NCBI RefSeq assembly: GCF_019711355.1 | Contig: NZ_CP081297.1 | Span: 1,116,001-1,180,000 of the forward strand | DNA from: Qipengyuania psychrotolerans | GTDB taxonomy: Bacteria; Pseudomonadota; Alphaproteobacteria; Sphingomonadales; Sphingomonadaceae | Length of the DNA: 64,000 nucleotides | Direction of reading: 5' to 3' | Position numbers and translations under genes: made by a program | The notes under the pieces: generated by a model | What the model was told of the DNA's origin: nothing | The model's input: the letters and a program-made list of their open reading frames with translations, nothing else | Database searches by the model: none | Shown: positions 36,598 through 45,807 of the stretch, one piece after another | How positions within the stretch are numbered: the first letter of the stretch is position 1 | Layout of the letters: each line of letters opens with the position of its first letter

Positions 36598-37655
36598 ACG
36601 CTCCGCTGGCCTTGCAAGAAACCGTTCGCCAAGCTGATCTAACGGATCAGTTAGAGGTGCAGCGGATCGAAGCTTTCGTAGCTGAGCTTTCGGGTACCGC
36701 GTTTCACCGCCCTTCATGGCTGCGCGCTATCGAAACCGGGACGGGCCAGAATGCACTTGGCCTTGTGACTGAGAGGACTGGAGCCATCACGGGCTGGCTG
36801 CCGCTAAGCGATATTCACTCGCCGCTTTTCGGACGCGCGCTGGTGTCCAGCGGATTCGGGGTCGGCGGCGGTGTTCTTTGTGCAGATGAAGGTTCGGTCG
36901 CCCCGCTTTGCGCCGCAGCTGTAGAATTGGCGCAGCGCCATGGTGCGACGTCGATCGAACTACGCAGCGAGTTAGCAGTCGAAGATTGGCAATTCGTCGA
37001 GGGCAAGCACGCTGGGTTCGAGGCGGGCTTAGCGGGCGATGACGAAGCACAGCTACTCGCGATCCCGCGCAAAGCACGCGCTGAAGTTCGCAAGGGCCTG
37101 AAGAACAATCTCGAGATAACCACGGGACGTTCTCCAAAGGATTTGGCTGCGCATTATGCCTGCTATTCCGAAAGCGTCCGGAATCTGGGTACGCCCGTCT
37201 TTCCCAAGTCTTTGTTTGCGGCCGTGATCGAAGAGTTTGGCGATGACGCTGACATTCTCACCGTCAGCCACCAGGGCATGCCCATCGCAAGTGTTCTCTC
37301 ACTGTATCATGAAGGCTCCGTGATGCCTTACTGGGGCGGAGGAGGCTTGGCGGCACGCAGTCTGCGAGCCAACGAGCGCATGTATTACGAGTTGATGTGT
37401 CACGCGCGCCGACGCGGCTGTGTGAAGTTCGACTTCGGCCGCTCCAAACTCGGCAGCGGTCCATACAGTTTCAAGAAGAACTGGGGCTTCGAACCGCAGC
37501 CGCTGACCTACCGGACATGGGCTGCCTCAAGCCAGAAGGCGCGCAATATTGACCCGACAGATGAAGGGTATTCGGCCAAGATCAAGCTTTGGAAAAAGCT
37601 GCCGCTACCGGTAGCGAACCTGATCGGCCCTTGGATCGCCCGCGGACTTGGCTGA
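36594..37655 (+). CDS. FemAB-family XrtA-associated protein
   Basis: 353 residues, GTG start at 36594. The FemAB/GNAT double-fold pattern is present: FHRPSWLRAIETGTGQ near residue 40, ATSIELRSEL near residue 117, RKARAEVRKGLKN near residue 160, and SLYHEGSVMPYWGG near residue 235, then FDFGRSKLGSGPYSFKKNWGF. It matches the TIGR03019-type protein of XrtA loci. FemAB relatives attach amino acids to cell-wall precursors from aminoacyl-tRNA; here the donor and acceptor are unknown, and the locus's own carrier protein is a possible donor (inference). Confidence 0.88.
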   Translation: MNAPLALQETVRQADLTDQLEVQRIEAFVAELSGTAFHRPSWLRAIETGTGQNALGLVTERTGAITGWLPLSDIHSPLFGRALVSSGFGVGGGVLCADEGSVAPLCAAAVELAQRHGATSIELRSELAVEDWQFVEGKHAGFEAGLAGDDEAQLLAIPRKARAEVRKGLKNNLEITTGRSPKDLAAHYACYSESVRNLGTPVFPKSLFAAVIEEFGDDADILTVSHQGMPIASVLSLYHEGSVMPYWGGGGLAARSLRANERMYYELMCHARRRGCVKFDFGRSKLGSGPYSFKKNWGFEPQPLTYRTWAASSQKARNIDPTDEGYSAKIKLWKKLPLPVANLIGPWIARGLG

Positions 37656-37659
37656 AGAC

Positions 37660-38874
37660 ATGGGCGAGATACTTTTCCTGGCGCACCGCATTCCGTTTCC
37701 GCCTAACCGTGGTGACAAGATACGCTCGCACCATCTGCTCAATGCGCTCGCGCAGATCAAGCCGGTCCATGTCGCGACATTTGCCGAGACGGCGGAAGAC
37801 CGTGCCTGCGAAGATCAGCTGGCAGAAGTTTCCGCTTCGCATTGCCTGCTGGGTCGAACGAAGCCCCTAGCTCTTGCCGGGATGGAGGCAATCTTATCCA
37901 AAAGACCGGTGAGCTTGGCAGCATTCGACAGCCGCAAACTGCGCGACTGGATCGCAGCCACGCTGGCGACAAGGCCGATTGATACCATCGTGGTTTTTTC
38001 AGGTCAGATGGGCCAGTTTGTGCCGCATGATTTTCGTGGACGCGTGATCGTGGATTTGTGCGACGTCGACAGTGCGAAATTTGCTGCCTATGCGGCAGAC
38101 GGTCAGCGGGTGTGGATCAACCGCCGCGAGGCTGAACTTCTGAGCGCAGAAGAGGCGCGACTAGTAGGCTTGGCAGATGCAACGATCCTGATCAGCGAGC
38201 AAGAAGCGCGCCTGCTGGCAGATCGAATTGGCGTAAATGATCAGGCACAAATCCGTGCGGTCGGAAACGGGATCGATGCTTCATTCTTCGATCCGGGAAA
38301 GACGCAGCCACATCCTGAGCTCTCATCAGACGCCGCGCATTTCGTCTTCACGGGACAGATGGACTACCCGCCGAATGTCGCGGCAGTTACGCGGTTTGCC
38401 CGGTCGATCCTGCCGAAGGTGGGCGGAGAAATCGCGGCGCAATTCCACATCGTGGGCCGCGCGCCATCCGCGGAAGTCTTGCGATTGGGCCAGCTTCCGC
38501 ATGTGACAGTATGGGGAGAGGTTGCTGACGTCCGCCCGTTCATCGCTGTCGCAACAGCGGTTGTCGCGCCGCTGACGATCGCGCGCGGGGTGCAAAACAA
38601 AGTCCTTGAAGCGATGGCTATGGCTCGTCCCGTCGTGCTGACGCCAGAGGCGGCTACCGGGATTGGCGCTGCCGATGGGAGCCATTTTCTGGTGCGCCGC
38701 GAGGATGAGGCATTCGCAGACGCTTTAGCGGCCCTTCACAATGGTGAGGTGGACGGAGCCGCACTCGGTCAAGCCGCCCGCACTTACGTCCTCAATTCGA
38801 TGAGCTGGGATGCAGTTTACCGCACCTTAGCGGAGATCGTCGATACATCGCAAAGCAAGAGCGATGCTGCCTGA
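37660..38874 (+). CDS. XrtA-associated glycosyltransferase (TIGR03087-type)
   Basis: 404 residues from ATG 37660; a TTG 12 bases upstream is an alternative start. GT4-like: N-terminal LAHRIPFPPNRGDKIRSH, the central FTGQMDYPPNVAAV and C-terminal GVQNKVLEAMAMARPVV carrying the conserved acidic EAMAM motif. It transfers a sugar in polysaccharide assembly. No membrane helices are obvious. It overlaps the exosortase gene by 11 bases. Donor and acceptor sugars unknown. Confidence 0.9.
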   Translation: MGEILFLAHRIPFPPNRGDKIRSHHLLNALAQIKPVHVATFAETAEDRACEDQLAEVSASHCLLGRTKPLALAGMEAILSKRPVSLAAFDSRKLRDWIAATLATRPIDTIVVFSGQMGQFVPHDFRGRVIVDLCDVDSAKFAAYAADGQRVWINRREAELLSAEEARLVGLADATILISEQEARLLADRIGVNDQAQIRAVGNGIDASFFDPGKTQPHPELSSDAAHFVFTGQMDYPPNVAAVTRFARSILPKVGGEIAAQFHIVGRAPSAEVLRLGQLPHVTVWGEVADVRPFIAVATAVVAPLTIARGVQNKVLEAMAMARPVVLTPEAATGIGAADGSHFLVRREDEAFADALAALHNGEVDGAALGQAARTYVLNSMSWDAVYRTLAEIVDTSQSKSDAA

Positions 38875-39859
38875 AGCGGCCATCGATCAACCCGGACAAG
38901 CCGAGCTTGGCCAGTGGAAATCGGCCTGCCTGCGCCTCGCCGTTGCTTGGGCGCTGCTGTTTGCCGTGACCTTCGCCGAGTGGGCCGAGATGGCCCATCA
39001 ATGGTGGAACATAGACACCTATAGCCACATCCTCCTGATCCCGCCGATTATTGCTTGGTTGACCTGGCTGCGGCGCGCAGAGCTTGCTCGGGTCAGCCCG
39101 CAAGGGTGGTGGCCAGGTGCCCTTTGGCTTGTATCTGGGCTGGGCCTTTGGACGGTTGGACGTGGGCTGGATATCAACCTGATTGCGCAGACAGGGACCG
39201 TGACAGCATTCCAGGGCGCGGTGATTGCAATTCTGGGCCTGCGCGCGAGCCTGCTGCTTGCGTTCCCGCTCTTCTACTCGTTCTTTCTGGTACCGTTCGG
39301 TGACGAGATTATCCCTCAATTGCAGGCAATAACCGCTCACATCACGACCTGGCTGACCATTGCAAGCGGGATCGATACTGTGTCGGACGGTATCTATATC
39401 GATACACCGGCGGGCCTGTTTATCGTGGCGGAAGCGTGCTCCGGGGTGAAATTCCTGATCGCGATGGTCGCACTCGGTGTGCTGGTGGCACATACGTGTT
39501 TCATGAGCTGGAGAAGCCGGGCCCTGCTGATGTTGGCCTGTATCGTGGTGCCGATCATTGCCAATGGCATCCGCGCATGGGCGACGATTTTCATAGCGCA
39601 GTATATCGGTGCCGAGGCCGCGGGCAGCTTCGATCATGTCGTCTATGGCTGGTTTTTCTTCGGCATTGTTATTGCGATGGTTTTGGGCGTCGCGTGGCGC
39701 TGGTTTGAACGTGATCCTGAGGATGCGGGCTTCAGCGCCGCGCAGGTCGCCGGCCTTGAGCTGGTCCAGCGTCAACGGGCCGCACCCGCAACACAGCTGG
39801 TCTTCGCCGCAGTCCTATTGATCACTTCGGCTTTTGCCGTTCTGGCGCGACTGGTCTAG
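38864..39859 (+). CDS. xrtA: Exosortase A, single-domain
   Basis: 331-residue multi-pass membrane cysteine protease-transpeptidase that cleaves PEP-CTERM sorting tails. The triad is intact: Cys192 in EACSGVKFL, Arg237 in NGIRAW, His258 in FDHVVYGWFFF. Eight or more hydrophobic helices precede and contain it. Proteobacterial XrtA is usually near 500 residues with a C-terminal EpsI (DUF3485) domain; here the protein stops just after one extra hydrophobic segment (VFAAVLLITSAFAVLARLV), and the next gene begins 11 bases later, so EpsI is absent from this copy. Confidence 0.9.
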   Translation: MLPEAAIDQPGQAELGQWKSACLRLAVAWALLFAVTFAEWAEMAHQWWNIDTYSHILLIPPIIAWLTWLRRAELARVSPQGWWPGALWLVSGLGLWTVGRGLDINLIAQTGTVTAFQGAVIAILGLRASLLLAFPLFYSFFLVPFGDEIIPQLQAITAHITTWLTIASGIDTVSDGIYIDTPAGLFIVAEACSGVKFLIAMVALGVLVAHTCFMSWRSRALLMLACIVVPIIANGIRAWATIFIAQYIGAEAAGSFDHVVYGWFFFGIVIAMVLGVAWRWFERDPEDAGFSAAQVAGLELVQRQRAAPATQLVFAAVLLITSAFAVLARLV

Positions 39860-39870
39860 GGCTTGCCGCC

Positions 39871-41769
39871 ATGTGCGGGATCGCGGGTGTTTTCCATTAC
39901 GAGACGATGAAACCGGTCGATCCCAAGCGGGTCGAGGTGATGACGAATGCGCTTGCGCATCGCGGGCCTGACGGTGCCGGTGTCTGGACAGGGCAAGGTA
40001 TCGGACTGGGCCATCGCCGCCTCTCGATTATAGATCTGGAAGGCTCGCCGCAGCCAATGCATTCGTCTGACGGACGCGCGGTGATCGTCTTCAATGGCGA
40101 GATCTACAATTACCGGTCATTGCGCCGCGAGTTGGTGCAGGCTGGCGCCAGGTTCAACACCGAAGGCGATACCGAAGTTATCCTTGCCGCTTGGCAGAAG
40201 TGGGGTCCGGATTGCCTTTCGCGGCTCGACGGGATGTTCGCGTTCGCGCTTTACGATCTGGGCCGCAGACAGCTGTTCCTTGCCCGTGACAGGCTGGGGG
40301 TCAAACCGCTCTATATGGCGCGTATGCCGGGCGGCGCACTCGCATTCGCGAGCGAGCTAAAGGGGCTGCTGGCCCATCCGCTGATGCGGCGCGAGATCGA
40401 TCCTCTGGCCATCGAAGACTACATGACCTGGGGTTATGTCCCTGATCATCGTGCGGTCCTCAAAAATGTCGACAAGCTGCCTGCCGGCCATTTCATGCTG
40501 CTGGATCATGGCAAACCTGTGCCGGCGCCGCAGAAATGGTGGGATGTGTCTTTTGCGGAGCGCGAGAAGGGAAGTCTCGAAGATCATTCCGCGCAGCTCC
40601 TCCATCACTTGCGGGAAGGTGTCACCAGCCGGATGGTAGCAGATGTGCCGTTGGGCGCGTTCCTGTCAGGCGGGGTCGACAGCTCATCGGTCGTGGCCCT
40701 GATGTCCGAGGCCAGCACGAGGCCGGTCACAAGTTGCTCGATCGGTTTCGATGTCGAGAGTGTGGATGAGACGACCTACGCCCGGCAGGTCGCCAAATTG
40801 TTCGATACCGATCATCACGAACGCATCGTGTCCGCCGACCAGTTCAGCGAAATTGACCGGATCGCCAAGATATTTGACGAACCATTCGCCGATGCCAGCG
40901 CACTGCCGACACTCAGGGTTTGCGAGCTTGCGCGCGAGCACGTCACCGTCGCTCTGTCAGGTGATGGAGCGGATGAAGCGCTGGCGGGGTATCGTCGGCA
41001 AATTTTCCAGCTGCGCGAAGAACAGGCTCGCTCAATGATCCCGTCGGCATTGCGCGAGCCGGTATTCGGCAGTCTCGGCCGATTTTGGCCCAAGGCCGAC
41101 TGGGCACCGCAACCGCTGCGTGCAAAGACCACGTTCCTGTCGCTCGCGCAAAGCGGAGAGGCTGGATATGCCAGGGCGCTGGCAATCCTTGCGCCGGAAC
41201 AGCGTGCTGCGCTGTTTGGTGAGGAAATGCTCAAGGCGCGCCGAGACTATCGGGCGGAGCAACCTTTCGAACAACTGATGCGGAACGCACCAGCACGGAG
41301 CGGGCTCGACTGCGCGCAGTATGCCGATCTCAAATTCTGGCTGCCGGGCGACATCCTGACCAAGACAGATCGCACGAGCATGGCGGTCGGTCTGGAAGCG
41401 CGCGAACCCTTGCTGGATCACCGCATGATAGAGTTTGCTGCTCGCCTGCCTGTCCGCGAACGGATCAGGGGCAAGACCGGCAAGTGGCTGATGAAGCACA
41501 CAATGGAACGCTACCTTCCGGCAGACATACTCTACCGCCAGAAACAGGGTTTTGTGACCCCCCTGGCCCAGTGGTTCCGAGGACCGCTCGCAAGCGAGGC
41601 GCGGCGCATTTCTTCCAGCAGCCTGCTTGTCGATAGCGGATGGTTCGCCCGCAAATCGCTTTCACGACTTGCGGACGACCATATTTCCGGGCGGTCCGAT
41701 CACGGACGCACCCTGTGGCAATTGCTGATGCTCGAACGGTCGCTCGTTCACTTGCAGCCTGGCGCTTAA
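39871..41769 (+). CDS. XrtA-system amidotransferase (asparagine synthase-like)
   Basis: 632 residues. The N-terminal class II glutaminase begins MCGIAGVFHY with Cys2 as nucleophile, and the synthetase P-loop LSGGVDSSSVVAL lies near residue 267. It matches the exosortase-1-associated amidotransferase family (TIGR03108 type), which differs from AsnB by length and context. It probably amidates a carboxyl group on the polysaccharide or its precursor. It ends the plus-strand locus, overlapping the convergent pirin gene by 4 bases. Confidence 0.93.
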   Translation: MCGIAGVFHYETMKPVDPKRVEVMTNALAHRGPDGAGVWTGQGIGLGHRRLSIIDLEGSPQPMHSSDGRAVIVFNGEIYNYRSLRRELVQAGARFNTEGDTEVILAAWQKWGPDCLSRLDGMFAFALYDLGRRQLFLARDRLGVKPLYMARMPGGALAFASELKGLLAHPLMRREIDPLAIEDYMTWGYVPDHRAVLKNVDKLPAGHFMLLDHGKPVPAPQKWWDVSFAEREKGSLEDHSAQLLHHLREGVTSRMVADVPLGAFLSGGVDSSSVVALMSEASTRPVTSCSIGFDVESVDETTYARQVAKLFDTDHHERIVSADQFSEIDRIAKIFDEPFADASALPTLRVCELAREHVTVALSGDGADEALAGYRRQIFQLREEQARSMIPSALREPVFGSLGRFWPKADWAPQPLRAKTTFLSLAQSGEAGYARALAILAPEQRAALFGEEMLKARRDYRAEQPFEQLMRNAPARSGLDCAQYADLKFWLPGDILTKTDRTSMAVGLEAREPLLDHRMIEFAARLPVRERIRGKTGKWLMKHTMERYLPADILYRQKQGFVTPLAQWFRGPLASEARRISSSSLLVDSGWFARKSLSRLADDHISGRSDHGRTLWQLLMLERSLVHLQPGA

Positions 41770-42464
41770 CCGGCGTCTACCAACACGACTTCAGCGTCTT
41801 CCAGCGCTTCGACGACAATCTCGCTCTCACCCGTCACGGCAATGCCATCGCGGGGCTGGGCGTCTTTGCCGTTGACCCTGATCTTGCCGGTGGGCGCGAC
41901 CAGGTACTGGTGACGACTGGAGTCGGTTTTCCAGATCGCGCTTTGACCCGCAGAGAGCGTTGCGGCAGCGACTTTTGCGTCGGTGCGAATGGAAAGCGCA
42001 TCGTCTTTGTCCGGTGTACCACTGGCCAGGATCTCGAAACCTCCATCGCGGTTCGCTTTCGGAAATTCACGCTGGCCCCAGCCTGGTTTCTCACCCTGCC
42101 GATCGGGCAGGATCCAGATCTGGAAAAGCGTGGTCTCTTCGCTTTCGAGATTGAATTCTGCATGGGTAATACCCGTGCCCGCGCTCATGACCTGGACGTC
42201 CCCGGCACCGGTGCGGCCTTCGTTTCCAAGGCTGTCGCGGTGACTGATCGCGCCCTTCCGGACGAAGGTCACGATTTCCATGTCGCGGTGGGGGTGGGGC
42301 GGGAAGCCGCTTTGCGCTGCAATCGTGTCGTCGTTCCAGACGCGAATTTTACCCCAACCCATGCGGTCGGGATCATGATAGCTCGCGAAACTGAAATGAT
42401 GGCGTGCGTCCAGCCAGCCGTGGTCTGCGTGGCCGAGCGTTTTGAAAGGTCGAATATCAATCAT
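41766..42464 (-). CDS. Pirin family bicupin
   Basis: 232 residues from ATG 42464 (GAGAGATT ribosome binding site); the frame is open further upstream but without pirin-like sequence. Metal-ligand histidines lie in PHPHRDMEIVTF near residue 55 and in THAEFN near residue 100. The YhhW-type quercetinase-like pirins bind a metal in the N-terminal cupin. Physiological role unknown. It is the last gene of the sdhB-thioesterase-zapE-pirin minus-strand run, 70 bases after zapE. Confidence 0.88.
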   Translation of the reverse strand: MIDIRPFKTLGHADHGWLDARHHFSFASYHDPDRMGWGKIRVWNDDTIAAQSGFPPHPHRDMEIVTFVRKGAISHRDSLGNEGRTGAGDVQVMSAGTGITHAEFNLESEETTLFQIWILPDRQGEKPGWGQREFPKANRDGGFEILASGTPDKDDALSIRTDAKVAAATLSAGQSAIWKTDSSRHQYLVAPTGKIRVNGKDAQPRDGIAVTGESEIVVEALEDAEVVLVDAG

Positions 42465-42534
42465 GGATAATCTCTCATCGGCGGGGATGATGAGCCGCCG
42501 GAATGACCGTGAGATAGGGTTACATTCAGCTCGA

Positions 42535-43650
42535 TCAAGTGCCTTGGCCGTGGCCCCGCGCCATGTAGTCTTGGCTCTGCATTTCCTTGAGGCGGCTGAC
42601 TGTGCGTTCGAACTCGAATGAACCGTCACCCGAGGGGTACAAATCTTCCGGCGCTGCTGCTGCCGCAGCGAACAGCTTCACGTTATTTTCGTACAGTGCA
42701 TCGATAAGTTTTGTGAACCGGATCGCTTCGTTGCGATATTCCGGCGAAAGTTGCGGGATGCCGACCACGATGACGGTATGGTATGCATGGGCAATCGCCA
42801 GATAGTCGGCAGCACCGCGGTTTTCTCCGCATAGGCGTTTGAAGCTGAATACGCCGACGCCTTTGAAACTCTTCGGGACGTGAAGTGTGCGCCCTCCGCC
42901 AAGATCAAGCTCGCCGCTCGGCACATTGTCGGCGTCTTCCGGAGCATAGTCCGTCAAGCGGAAGAAGGCCTCCCGAACCTGCGCCGTGGCATCTTCGCCA
43001 ATGGGGGTATGCCAACTGTCCAGATCTCCGAGCCGGTCGAGCCGGTAATCGGTTGGTCCGTTGAGAGGAACGACATCCAGTTCCTCCTGCACCAGATCGA
43101 TGAACGGCAAGAAGAGCGACCGGTTCAGTCCGTCCTTGTACAAATCTTTGGGAGGCCGGTTGCTGGTCGTGACGACGGTGACACCTTCATCGCAAATCAG
43201 CGCCGTGAAGAGCCGCGCCATGATAGCCGCATCGGCAGTGTTGTTCACGACCATCTCGTCAAAAGCGAGGCAGCGGACCTCATCGGCAATGCGACGTGCG
43301 ACCGGAGCGATCGGATTGCCGGCCTCCTTGGCACGCTCGTCGCGGATCATTGCATCAACCTGCAACATGAATTCATGAAAGTGGACGCGCCGCTTCTCCT
43401 TGATCGACAAGCTGTCGACGAACAGGTCCATTAGCATCGATTTGCCGCGCCCAACGCCGCCCCACATGTAAACGCCCTGTGGGCGGGTCTTCTTCGCCTG
43501 AAACAGACGAGACAGGAGGCCGCCCGGCTCATCGGACTCCAAGTCTTTCTGGAGACGGTCGAGCCGTTCTGCTGCACGGCGCTGATCGGGATCGGGCTGC
43601 AGCTCATCTGCGGCTACCAGCCGCTCGTAACGGGCGAGCATTCCGCTCAT
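42535..43650 (-). CDS. zapE: Cell division protein ZapE / AFG1-family ATPase
   Basis: 371 residues from ATG 43650, overlapping the upstream thioesterase stop as ATGA. Walker A GGVGRGKS near residue 64 and Walker B CLAFDEMVV near residue 127 are intact. E. coli ZapE destabilises FtsZ rings; eukaryotic AFG1 acts on mitochondrial respiratory proteins. Linkage here to sdhB is in keeping with the respiratory connection but does not prove it. Confidence 0.92.
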   Translation of the reverse strand: MSGMLARYERLVAADELQPDPDQRRAAERLDRLQKDLESDEPGGLLSRLFQAKKTRPQGVYMWGGVGRGKSMLMDLFVDSLSIKEKRRVHFHEFMLQVDAMIRDERAKEAGNPIAPVARRIADEVRCLAFDEMVVNNTADAAIMARLFTALICDEGVTVVTTSNRPPKDLYKDGLNRSLFLPFIDLVQEELDVVPLNGPTDYRLDRLGDLDSWHTPIGEDATAQVREAFFRLTDYAPEDADNVPSGELDLGGGRTLHVPKSFKGVGVFSFKRLCGENRGAADYLAIAHAYHTVIVVGIPQLSPEYRNEAIRFTKLIDALYENNVKLFAAAAAAPEDLYPSGDGSFEFERTVSRLKEMQSQDYMARGHGQGT

Positions 43651-44117
43651 TGCGGTTCGGGGCGTGGGCGCATTTTCTTGACGATGCCGGAGAACGCGCA
43701 AACCACGTCGTCTTCCTGCACCACGGTTCCGCGGATGAAGACCATGCTGCCGGTTTCGCGGATCAACTCACAAACCGCATCCAGCGACCTCGAAGGATCG
43801 CCTGCGCCGACGAATTGCGTGGATAGTTCGAGCGTCACCGACGGTCCGGCATTGCCGGTGCCAATCGTATGCATCGTGGTGAAAAGCGATATGTCGATGA
43901 GCGAGAGCGTTACCGCCCCATGGATGATACGCTGGAGGTTTTCATGACGCCGCTCGGGAAACATGCGCAGGCGTGCGCGGCCGTCGTCGTCGACCCGTGT
44001 GATGAGCTTGCCCATCACGGCGCCATTAAACAGCGTATCGTCTTTTAGATTCCAGTGACGCCAACCCGGATTCTCCGGATCAGGACCGTGTTCGAAAACT
44101 GTATCAGAGAGCCTCAC
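43647..44117 (-). CDS. PaaI-type hotdog-fold thioesterase
   Basis: 156 residues, GTG start at 44117, one base after the sdhB stop. The PaaI pattern is visible: ENLQRIIHGAVTLSLID near residue 59, TLELSTQFVGAG near residue 96, and VCAFSGIVKK at the C-terminus. It would hydrolyse acyl-CoA esters; substrate unknown. Tight coupling on both sides places it firmly in the sdhB-zapE operon. Confidence 0.85.
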   Translation of the reverse strand: MRLSDTVFEHGPDPENPGWRHWNLKDDTLFNGAVMGKLITRVDDDGRARLRMFPERRHENLQRIIHGAVTLSLIDISLFTTMHTIGTGNAGPSVTLELSTQFVGAGDPSRSLDAVCELIRETGSMVFIRGTVVQEDDVVCAFSGIVKKMRPRPEPQ

Positions 44118-44118
44118 G

Positions 44119-44901
44119 TCAGATTGCGCGTTCGGCCATCATTTTCTTCGTTTCGGCGATGGCCTTGGCAGGGCTGAGGCCCTTGGGGCAGACATTCGCG
44201 CAGTTCATGATGGTGTGACAGCGATACAGCCGGAATGGGTCTTCTAGCTGGTCAAGACGCTCGCCCGTCATTTCATCACGGCTGTCAGCAAGCCAGCGAT
44301 AGGCCTGAAGCAGGATAGCCGGCCCGAGGAACTTGTCCGAGTTCCACCAATAGCTCGGGCACGCCGTCGAGCAGCATGCGCACAGGATGCATTCGTATAG
44401 GCCGTCCAGCTTCTCGCGCTGCTCGGGTGACTGCAGCCGCTCCTTGCCACTGGGGGTCGGACTGACCGTCTGGAGCCAGGGCCGGATCGAGGCATATTGG
44501 GCATAAAAATGAGTGAAATCGGGTACCAGATCCTTCACCACATCCATGTGGGGCAGGGGGGTGATGCGAATTTCACCCTTCAGATCATCAATGGCTGTCG
44601 TGCAGGCCAGGCCGTTCTTGCCGTTGAGATTCATCGAGCAAGACCCGCATATACCCTCGCGGCACGAGCGGCGGAACGTCAGCGTTGGGTCGATCTCGTT
44701 CTTGATCTTGAACAGGGCGTCCAGGACCATCGGACCGCAATCATCCAGATCCAGCTCGAACGTATCGTAGCGTGGGTTTTCGCCGGTGTCGGGATCATAG
44801 CGATAAATTTTGAATTTCTTCACCCGGCCCGCGCCATCGGCTTTGTGCGCACGGCCCTTGCCGCTGATCTTAGAGTTCTTCGGGAGGGTGAAAGTTGCCA
44901 T
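44119..44901 (-). CDS. sdhB: Succinate dehydrogenase iron-sulfur subunit
   Basis: 260 residues from ATG 44901. It carries the three clusters that pass electrons from SdhA FAD to quinone: [2Fe-2S] ligands in [12 protein letters not shown] and C of LACTTAI, [4Fe-4S] in [12 protein letters not shown], and [3Fe-4S] with [14 protein letters not shown]. Full length. sdhC, sdhD and sdhA are not adjacent on this side; upstream is the divergent HAD gene, so the complex is encoded at more than one place, or the other genes lie outside this window. Confidence 0.96.
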   Translation of the reverse strand: MATFTLPKNSKISGKGRAHKADGAGRVKKFKIYRYDPDTGENPRYDTFELDLDDCGPMVLDALFKIKNEIDPTLTFRRSCREGICGSCSMNLNGKNGLACTTAIDDLKGEIRITPLPHMDVVKDLVPDFTHFYAQYASIRPWLQTVSPTPSGKERLQSPEQREKLDGLYECILCACCSTACPSYWWNSDKFLGPAILLQAYRWLADSRDEMTGERLDQLEDPFRLYRCHTIMNCANVCPKGLSPAKAIAETKKMMAERAI

Positions 44902-45022
44902 TTCGAAGCGATCCTGTTGCTTTACGCAACCCATCTAGCGTTTCGCGCGTGTGGCGCAAGGGTTCGATCCCGCAATTCCAGGTTCCCTTGCCTGCGAGGG
45001 CTCATCATGGCAGCGGTCGCGC

Positions 45023-45694
45023 GTGCGAATTGCAATATACGATCTCGACCGGACCCTGACCCGGAGCCCGACATTCACGCCTTTCCTTGCCTTTGGCGCG
45101 AGCAAGGTCGCGCCGTGGCGTCTGGGTTTTATGCCGGTTTGGATCCTCGCGATGGTGGGCTACCGGATCGGCCTCTATTCTCGCACTGCGCTTAAGCGCT
45201 TTGGCATGAAAACGATGCTCGGCAATGTGGACGTTCGGAGACTGCATGAGGTCGGCGAGGATTATGCTCGAGCGCGGATTGCAGCACCCGGCCTCATGTC
45301 CGGGACGATGCAACTGCTGGATGAGGACCGCGCGGCGGGTGCGCGGCTCATGATTGCGACTGCGGCCTTTGACTTTTACGCTGCGAGCTTCGCAGAACGA
45401 TTGGGCTTCGAAGCGCTTGTCGCAACGCGATGGGATGGTTCGACCATCCCGGGCGGCAACTGTTATGGCGAAACCAAGAAGGACCGAGTCCTCGACTGGT
45501 TCGCCGAGGAGGGCATCGACCGATCTGCCTGCAGCGTGCGGTTCGTCAGCGATAGTTTCGCCGATGGCCCGATGCTTGACTGGTCAGATGAACCAATCTT
45601 CGCCACGGGATCGCCCGCCGAGACGGCAAAAGCGAAAGCAAGAGGCTGGCGGGTGATAGACCCGCGCTATGGACTACCGAGTACCGAAGGCTAA
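45023..45694 (+). CDS. HAD-IB family phosphatase
   Basis: 223 residues from GTG 45023, which places the nucleophile motif YDLDRTLT right at the N-terminus as is normal; the frame is open upstream to 44951. The third motif is SDSFADGPML near residue 175. SerB/PSP-like HAD-IB enzymes dephosphorylate phosphoserine or phospholipid head-groups. Substrate unknown. It diverges from sdhB and may lead the flippase-nucleotidyltransferase-methyltransferase series downstream. Confidence 0.83.
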   Translation: MRIAIYDLDRTLTRSPTFTPFLAFGASKVAPWRLGFMPVWILAMVGYRIGLYSRTALKRFGMKTMLGNVDVRRLHEVGEDYARARIAAPGLMSGTMQLLDEDRAAGARLMIATAAFDFYAASFAERLGFEALVATRWDGSTIPGGNCYGETKKDRVLDWFAEEGIDRSACSVRFVSDSFADGPMLDWSDEPIFATGSPAETAKAKARGWRVIDPRYGLPSTEG

Positions 45695-45807
45695 CAAGCT
45701 GGATCAGGGAGTAACTCCGCTCTCCAGAGGCCCGCCAGAGTGCGCGGTGTCGGCTGCTTCGAAGCGCGCAATTGCACGCTTGTCACATTTCGTCCAAAGG
45801 ACCGCCC

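Noticed and set aside
44940..44980. tRNA-like 3' half (GGTTCGATCCC) upstream of the HAD gene
   Set aside because: The T-stem arms do not pair over five bases and no acceptor or anticodon arm could be built from the flanking sequence.
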